A stretch of DNA of 64,000 nucleotides, from positions 140,001-204,000 of the forward strand of contig JACEEZ010016456.1 in assembly GCA_016584305.1 (NCBI GenBank). The letters are read 5' to 3'. The notes under the pieces were generated by a model. It had not been told where the DNA came from, did not search any database, and worked only from the letters and a program-made list of their open reading frames with translations. The DNA is from Chionoecetes opilio. Taxonomy: Eukaryota > Arthropoda > Malacostraca > Decapoda > Majidae. Of the stretch, positions 59,447-64,000 are shown piece by piece. Made by a program: the position numbers and the translations under genes. Every line of letters starts with the position of its first letter. Within the stretch, counting starts at the first letter, position 1.

Positions 59447-61290
59447 GTCAGCTGCAAAAGAAGATAAATAAAAAGTCAGCTGCAAAAGAGGATAAATAAA
59501 AAGTCAGCTGCAAAAGAGGATAAATAAAAAGTCAGCTGCAAAAGAGGATAAATAAAAAGTCAGCTGCAAAAGAGGATAAATAAAGTCAGCTGCAAAAGAG
59601 GATAAATAAAAAGTCAGCTGCAAAAGAGGATAAATAAAAAGTCAGCTGCAAAAGAGGATAAATAAAAAGTCAGCTGCAAAAGAGGATAAATAAAAAGTCA
59701 GCTGCAAAAGAGGATAAATAAAAAGTCAGCTGCAAAAGAGGATAAATAAAAAGTCAGCTACAAAAGAGGATAAATAAAAAGTCAGCTACAAAAGAGGATA
59801 TATATAAAGTCAGCTACAAAAGAGGATAAAAAAGTCAGCTGCAAAACAGGATAAAAAAGTCAGCTGCAAAAGAAAAAAAGTCAGCTGCAAAAGAAAAAAA
59901 GTCAGCTGCAAAAGAGGATAAATAAAAAGTCAGCTGCAAAAGAGGATAAAAAAAGTCAGCTGCAAAACAGGATAAATAAAAGTCAGCTGCAAAAGAGGAT
60001 AAAAAAAAGTCAGCTGCAAGATAAAAAGTCAGGTAAAAAGATAAAAAAGTCAGCTACAAAAGAGGATAAATAAAAAGTCAGCTACAAACAGGATAAATAA
60101 AAAGTCAGCTACAAAAGAGGATAAAAAAAGTCAGCTACAAAAGAGTGCTGAAAAAAAAGTCAGCTACAAAAGAGGATAAATAAAAAGTCAGCTGCAAAAG
60201 AGGATAAAAAAAGTCAGCTACAAAAGAGGATAAATAAAAAGTCAGCTGCAAAAGAGGATAAATAAAAGTCAGCTGCAAAAGAGGATAAATAAAAAGTCAG
60301 CTACAAAAGAGGATAATAAAAAGTCAGCTGCAAAAGAGGATAAATAAAAAGTCAGCTCAAAAGAGGATAATAAAAGTCAGCTACAAAAGAGGATAAATAA
60401 AAAGTCAGCTACAAAGAGGATAATAAAAGTCAGCTGCAAAAGAGGATAAATAAAAAGTCAGCTGCAAAAGAGGATAAAAAAAGTCAGCTGCAAAAGAGGA
60501 TAAATAAAAAGTCAGCTACAAAAGAGGATAAATAAAAAGTCAGCTACAAAAGAGGATAAATAAAAAGTCAGCTACAAAAGAGGATAAATAAAAAGTCAGC
60601 TACAAAAGAGGATAAATAAAAAGTCAGCTACAAAAGAGGATAAATAAAAAGTCAGCTACAAAAGAGGATAAATAAAAAGTCAGCTACAAAAGAGGATAAA
60701 TAAAAAGTCAGCTACAAAAGACGATAAATAAAAAGTCAGCTACAAAAGAGGATAAATAAAAAGTCAGCTGCAAAAGAGGATATATATAAAGTCAGCTACA
60801 AAAGAGGATAAATAAAAAGTCAGCTGCAAAAGAGGATAAATAAAAAGTCAGCTACAAAAGAGGATAAATAAAAAGTCAGCTGCAAAAGAGGATAAATAAA
60901 AAGTCAGCTACAAAAGAGGATAAATAAAAAGTCAGCTACAAAAGTGGATAAAAAAAAGTCAGCTGCAAAAGAGGATAAATAAAAGTCAGCTACAAAAGAG
61001 GATAAATAAAAAGTCAGCTACAAAAGAGGATAAATAAAAAGTCAGCTACAAAAGAGGATAAATAAAAAGTCAGCTACAAAAGAGGATAAATAAAAAGTCA
61101 GCTACAAAAGAGGATAAATAAAAAGTCAGCTGCAAAAGAGGATAAATAAAAAGTCAGCTGCAAAAGAGGATAAATAAAAGTCAGCTCAAAGAGATAAATA
61201 AAAAGTCAGCTACAAAAGAGGATAAATAAAAAGTCAGCTACAAAAGAGGATAAATAAAAAGTCAGCTACAAAGAGGATAAAAAAAATCAG
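59447..61290 (+). repeat. 28-bp minisatellite with CAGCTG and GATA words, in intron 2
   Basis: About 65-70 units of GTCAGCTGCAAAAGAGGATA plus AATAAAAA, with lengths varying in the A-run. The fifth to seventh bases give CAGCTG (a palindromic E-box) in some units and CAGCTA in others. The CAGCTA form predominates between about 60040 and 61280, the CAGCTG form before 59760. Each unit also has AGGATAAA. Confidence 0.95.
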
Positions 61291-61379
61291 CTAAAAAGTG
61301 GAAAAAAAACCTAAAAAGTACGGCAAAAATAATTAAAAAAGAACTCTGAAAATAGGGAATTAAAAACAACAACACGAAA

Positions 61380-61399
61380 AAACACACACACGCGCACAC

Positions 61400-61433
<34 letters not shown>

Positions 61434-61435
61434 GC
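61380..61435. repeat. (CA)n microsatellite near exon 2
   Basis: CA run with CG interruptions 30 bases downstream (minus strand) of exon 2. Confidence 0.95.
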
Positions 61436-61465
61436 TGGGTGGAGGGTGGAGGTGACGGATCTTAC

Positions 61466-61577
61466 CTGGAGTCGTCGTCATCCTCATTGGTGGAGGTGGA
61501 GGCGGCGGAGGGATTCCGCTTCTTGCTGAGGCCGCCGCCCCCATCCAGGGAGTCATCCTCCGAGCTCTCATACTCAT
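61466..61577 (-). CDS. Exon 2 of Ser/Thr-rich probable nuclear protein
   Basis: The 112-bp exon lies between acceptor GTGCCGCCAG and donor GTAAGATCC. It encodes DEYESSEDDSLDGGGGLSKK, RNPSAASTSTNEDDDDS and part of an Arg codon. The first Asp codon is completed by the last G of exon 1. It is acidic with a short basic KKR. Both junction phases fit the neighbouring exons, which supports a real gene. Confidence 0.75.
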
Positions 61578-61844
61578 CTGGCGGCACAACAACACCATCA
61601 ACACCACACACACGGTATGAGGGTGACACCAACGCCAGGCTTGATTATTGAGGGTTTAGGGTGAGGTGGGGGGTGGAAGGTGTTGGTACATAGGTGATGG
61701 GGAAAAGAGGAGTTGTGGGGTCTATCATGGGTGTGGACAATGGGTGACTTACACAGATATAGTGATGTGCAGCATGTTATAAAGTACTGGGTGAGGGTGA
61801 TGGGGATAGGGATGGGTGAGGCACGGCCTGGTTCAAACACTTAC

Positions 61845-63518
61845 CTGCAGGCTTGTCCGGGGGTTTGCGCCGGGTGGCCTTCAGGGCGGGCTCCTGGGTG
61901 TCGTCGTTGATGCTTGAGGCGCTGCTGCTCTCTGACTCGTGGCGCCGTCGCTTGGTGCCCCGGGTGGCGGGACTCACGCTGGGCCGCAGCACCGACAGCA
62001 CGGGGCTGGGCTTGCCCATGGACAGCATGCTGGCGGGACTCCTGCGGTCCACCACCTTGGGGCTGAGGTCTGCCCCGGGGCTGTTCACCTTGGGGCTGGC
62101 CAGCCTGGCGCTCTGCCTCGTGCTGCGGGTGAGCCGCTTGTCGTCGGCCAGGGAGGCGTCGAGGGAGGGATCTCGATGGAGAGGGCGTCAAACTTCTTGT
62201 CTTTGGCCTTGGGCTTCCCGCCCGCCGCGCTCTCCTCCTTCTCCTTCTCCGGGCCCGCCGGCTCACCCCCCTTGGGGTCCGGACCCTCGCAGTCCGAGGC
62301 CACCTTGGACTCCTCCCTGTCCTTGTCCTCCGCGTCGGACTCCACGTCCTTCTTCCTCTCCCTGTTGCCGCCGTAGGTGTAGAGGGGCGGGTGCACCCGG
62401 AGGGGCGTGGGCTCCTCCCCCGTGGGCGACAGCACCTCGGGACTCTTGCAGGAGTCTGAGAGATGGGCCAGGATGGTCTCCGGCCTGGCCATCTCTCTCT
62501 GCAGCTCCCCCGGCTGCAGCAGCCTGACCTGCGGCGTGCTGGAGAAGCCCACAAAGTCCAGGTCCTCCGCGTCGTCGCCGTTGGTCAGCGTGCTGGACAC
62601 GATGGGCGCGGCGGCCGAGTTAGTGACGGAGGTGGCCATGGCCCGGGGGGAGGCGGTGAGGGTGGGGGCGGTGAGTTGAGCCTTGAGGAGGGAGGGAGGA
62701 CTAGATTCCTCGGTCTTGTTGACCGACAGCGTTTGTAAGAGGTGGCTGTTCTTGGCCCCACCTGTCGCCATCGCCATGGGCTTCACCGTCACCACCGTCA
62801 TGCTGCCGATGCCGGACGTCACCTGCTGGCTCAGCTGGGCTTTGACGGGCGACACCACTACCTTGACGGCGCTGGTGGTGGGAGCCATGGCGCTGTTACC
62901 TGGCAGGGCCACTAGCCGAAAAGTCGTCCCCGGCGGGAGGTTGAGGGGCGTGCTGACCTGGCCCTGGCCGCCGCTGGGCTTGCTGGGCTTCAGCGTCACC
63001 ACCTTGGCGCCGGGGGCCGGGGCGGACGACTGGCCGACCCCGCTGGATGACGCGCCGCCGCCACCGCCGAGGTCCGAGGGCGTGGCCAGGCAGGGCAGCT
63101 TGTCTATGGGCGGCAGCGGTTTTGCCTGGATGGAGGCGGCCAGCTGTGACGGCACACTGCTGGTGAGCGGCCTGGTGAGGGTGAAGGCCAGGAGGGAGGA
63201 CTTGGGCAGGGAGAGGGCGGTGACGGTGGTGGGGGCGGCGGTCATCTTGGGAGAGTGAGGCACTGATGAGATGACCGAGAGGCTGGACACCCCGGGCAGG
63301 TGGTTGGTGGTGGTGGTGGTGAGGGCCATGGTGGGCGCTGTGGTGGTGGTGGTGTTGGTGTTGGTGTTGGTGTTGGTGTTGGTGGTGGTGGTGGTGGTGG
63401 TGGTAAGGGGGGAAGTGTGGCCGTCTGGGGCACAGAAGTTGTGACTAGAAGGTGCGGAGGAGGTGGCCGGGGAGGTGACCGGGAAGGTGGGGGCCGAGGT
63501 GTGGGGTTTTGGGGCCAT
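61845..63518 (-). CDS. Exon 1 of Ser/Thr-rich probable nuclear protein
   Basis: ATG at 63518 in the context TTCCACCATGG, a strong Kozak match. The protein begins MAPKPHTSAPTFPVTSPATS, has poly-Thr and (NT)n tracts from a TTGGTG-type microsatellite, then a long Ser/Thr/Pro/Val-rich region, DDAEDLDFVGFSSTPQVRLL, LRVHPPLYTYGGNRERKKDV and an acidic/basic stretch to FDALSIEI. Near 62170-62180 the frame shifts by one base and continues as DDKRLTRSTRQSARLASPK...SPATRGTKRRRHESESSS to the donor GTAAGTG at 61844. Restoring one base makes the four exons sum to 784 codons including the stop. I do not recognise the family. The gene may alternatively start further upstream, where a Ser/Thr-rich frame is open to the window edge. 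Confidence 0.7.
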
Positions 63519-63967
63519 GGTGGAAGGGTGTGGGGGTGGAGTAAGTGGAGAAGGTGGCTAGTGGCCTTTGCAAGGTGGAAACTGAGGAGATGGAGCTGGG
63601 TGGAGGGCTTGGAGACACAACAGCCGTGAAGGAGGAGGTGGAGGAGGGTGTGGAGGAGGAGATGAGTGAGGAGGAGGAGGGAGTGGTGGTGGAGGTGGTG
63701 GTTGTGGTGATGGTGGTGGTGGATAGAATGGTGGAGGGAGTGGAAGAAGGCCGAGATGAGGGAATTAAAGTGGAACAGGAGGTGGAGGTAACGAGAAAAG
63801 AGGAGGAGGAGGAGGTGGTGAAGGTGGTGGAAGAGGAAGAGGGGGCCGTGGTTGCTGATGACGATGATACACAACATAAGGAAGTGGATAAGGTTGAAAC
63901 AGAAGAGGAAGATGTGGTTGAGGAAGGCGAGGGGAAGAAAGAGGATGGCGATGAGGAGGGGGAAGAG

Positions 63968-64000
<33 letters not shown>
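63519..64000 (-). other. C/T-rich upstream part of the minus-strand gene (5' UTR or more coding)
   Basis: On the minus strand one frame is open without stops from the window edge to about 63450 and reads as Ser/Thr/Pro-rich (SSSSATTAPSSSSTTFTTSS), like the protein's N-terminus but one base out of frame with the ATG at 63518. The frame of the ATG has a TAG about 15 codons upstream. Either this is a CT-rich 5' UTR or there is a second one-base error near 63500-63540. Confidence 0.4.

Noticed and set aside
59447..61290. CRISPR array or satellite centromere
   Set aside because: No unique spacers; located in an intron, so a simple minisatellite.

Overview
The window is repeat-dominated nuclear DNA from an arthropod, most probably a decapod crustacean. 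The basis is very dense (GA)n, (TAG)n, (CA)n and (GA)n/(CT)n microsatellites, minisatellites of 25 to 28 bp, CR1-, jockey- and RTE-like LINE fragments, DIRS, Tc1, hAT, Helitron and Harbinger-like elements, and one spliced gene with GT-AG introns. No bacterial or organellar genes are visible. The species assignment is inference.

Layout. 0-4.2 kb: an 8-bp-TSD MITE, a LINE 3' part with a restriction-like endonuclease signature lying inside a (TAG)n tract, and a CR1-like reverse transcriptase fragment. 4.2-7 kb: simple repeats and a second, shorter CR1 copy. 7-11.1 kb: a nest in which a foldback element sits in a 73-75 bp tandem repeat, a Helitron sits in the foldback arm and a jockey-like LINE sits in the tandem repeat. 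11.4-13.5 kb: a TTAA-type MITE, a hAT deletion derivative with perfect TSDs, and an array of CTCF-like motifs. 13.7-18.2 kb: polypurine/polypyrimidine DNA holding another 5'-truncated LINE. 18.8-22.5 kb: fragments (RTE-like RT, an uncharacterised mobile protein family, a second foldback copy, a hAT-like end). 22.66-31.36 kb: a Harbinger-like TIR pair enclosing a complete-length Tc1 element and a 6.5-kb DIRS-type tyrosine-recombinase retrotransposon with inverted terminal repeats. 33-36.5 kb: sequence that looks like poor consensus. 36.5-46.2 kb: two pieces of one decayed mobile gene (PIN-like segment and C-terminal CXC segment), a duplicated 0.6-kb segment, MITEs, and a Tc1-like transposase interrupted by an 846-bp element. 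46.2-53.5 kb: a TIR element, a 4.1-kb minisatellite of 28-bp units and a 27-bp minisatellite. 57.1-63.5 kb: the only convincing host gene, on the minus strand.

The host gene has four exons whose intron phases agree. The total coding length closes exactly if one base is missing from exon 1. It encodes a roughly 783-residue Ser/Thr/Pro-rich protein with acidic and basic low-complexity tracts and a basic C-terminus, probably nuclear. I do not recognise its family. Its 3.6-kb second intron carries a LINE tail, a MITE, a (GA)n tract and a 1.8-kb minisatellite whose units carry CAGCTG and GATA words. Everything else is mobile or tandemly repeated DNA, mostly broken.
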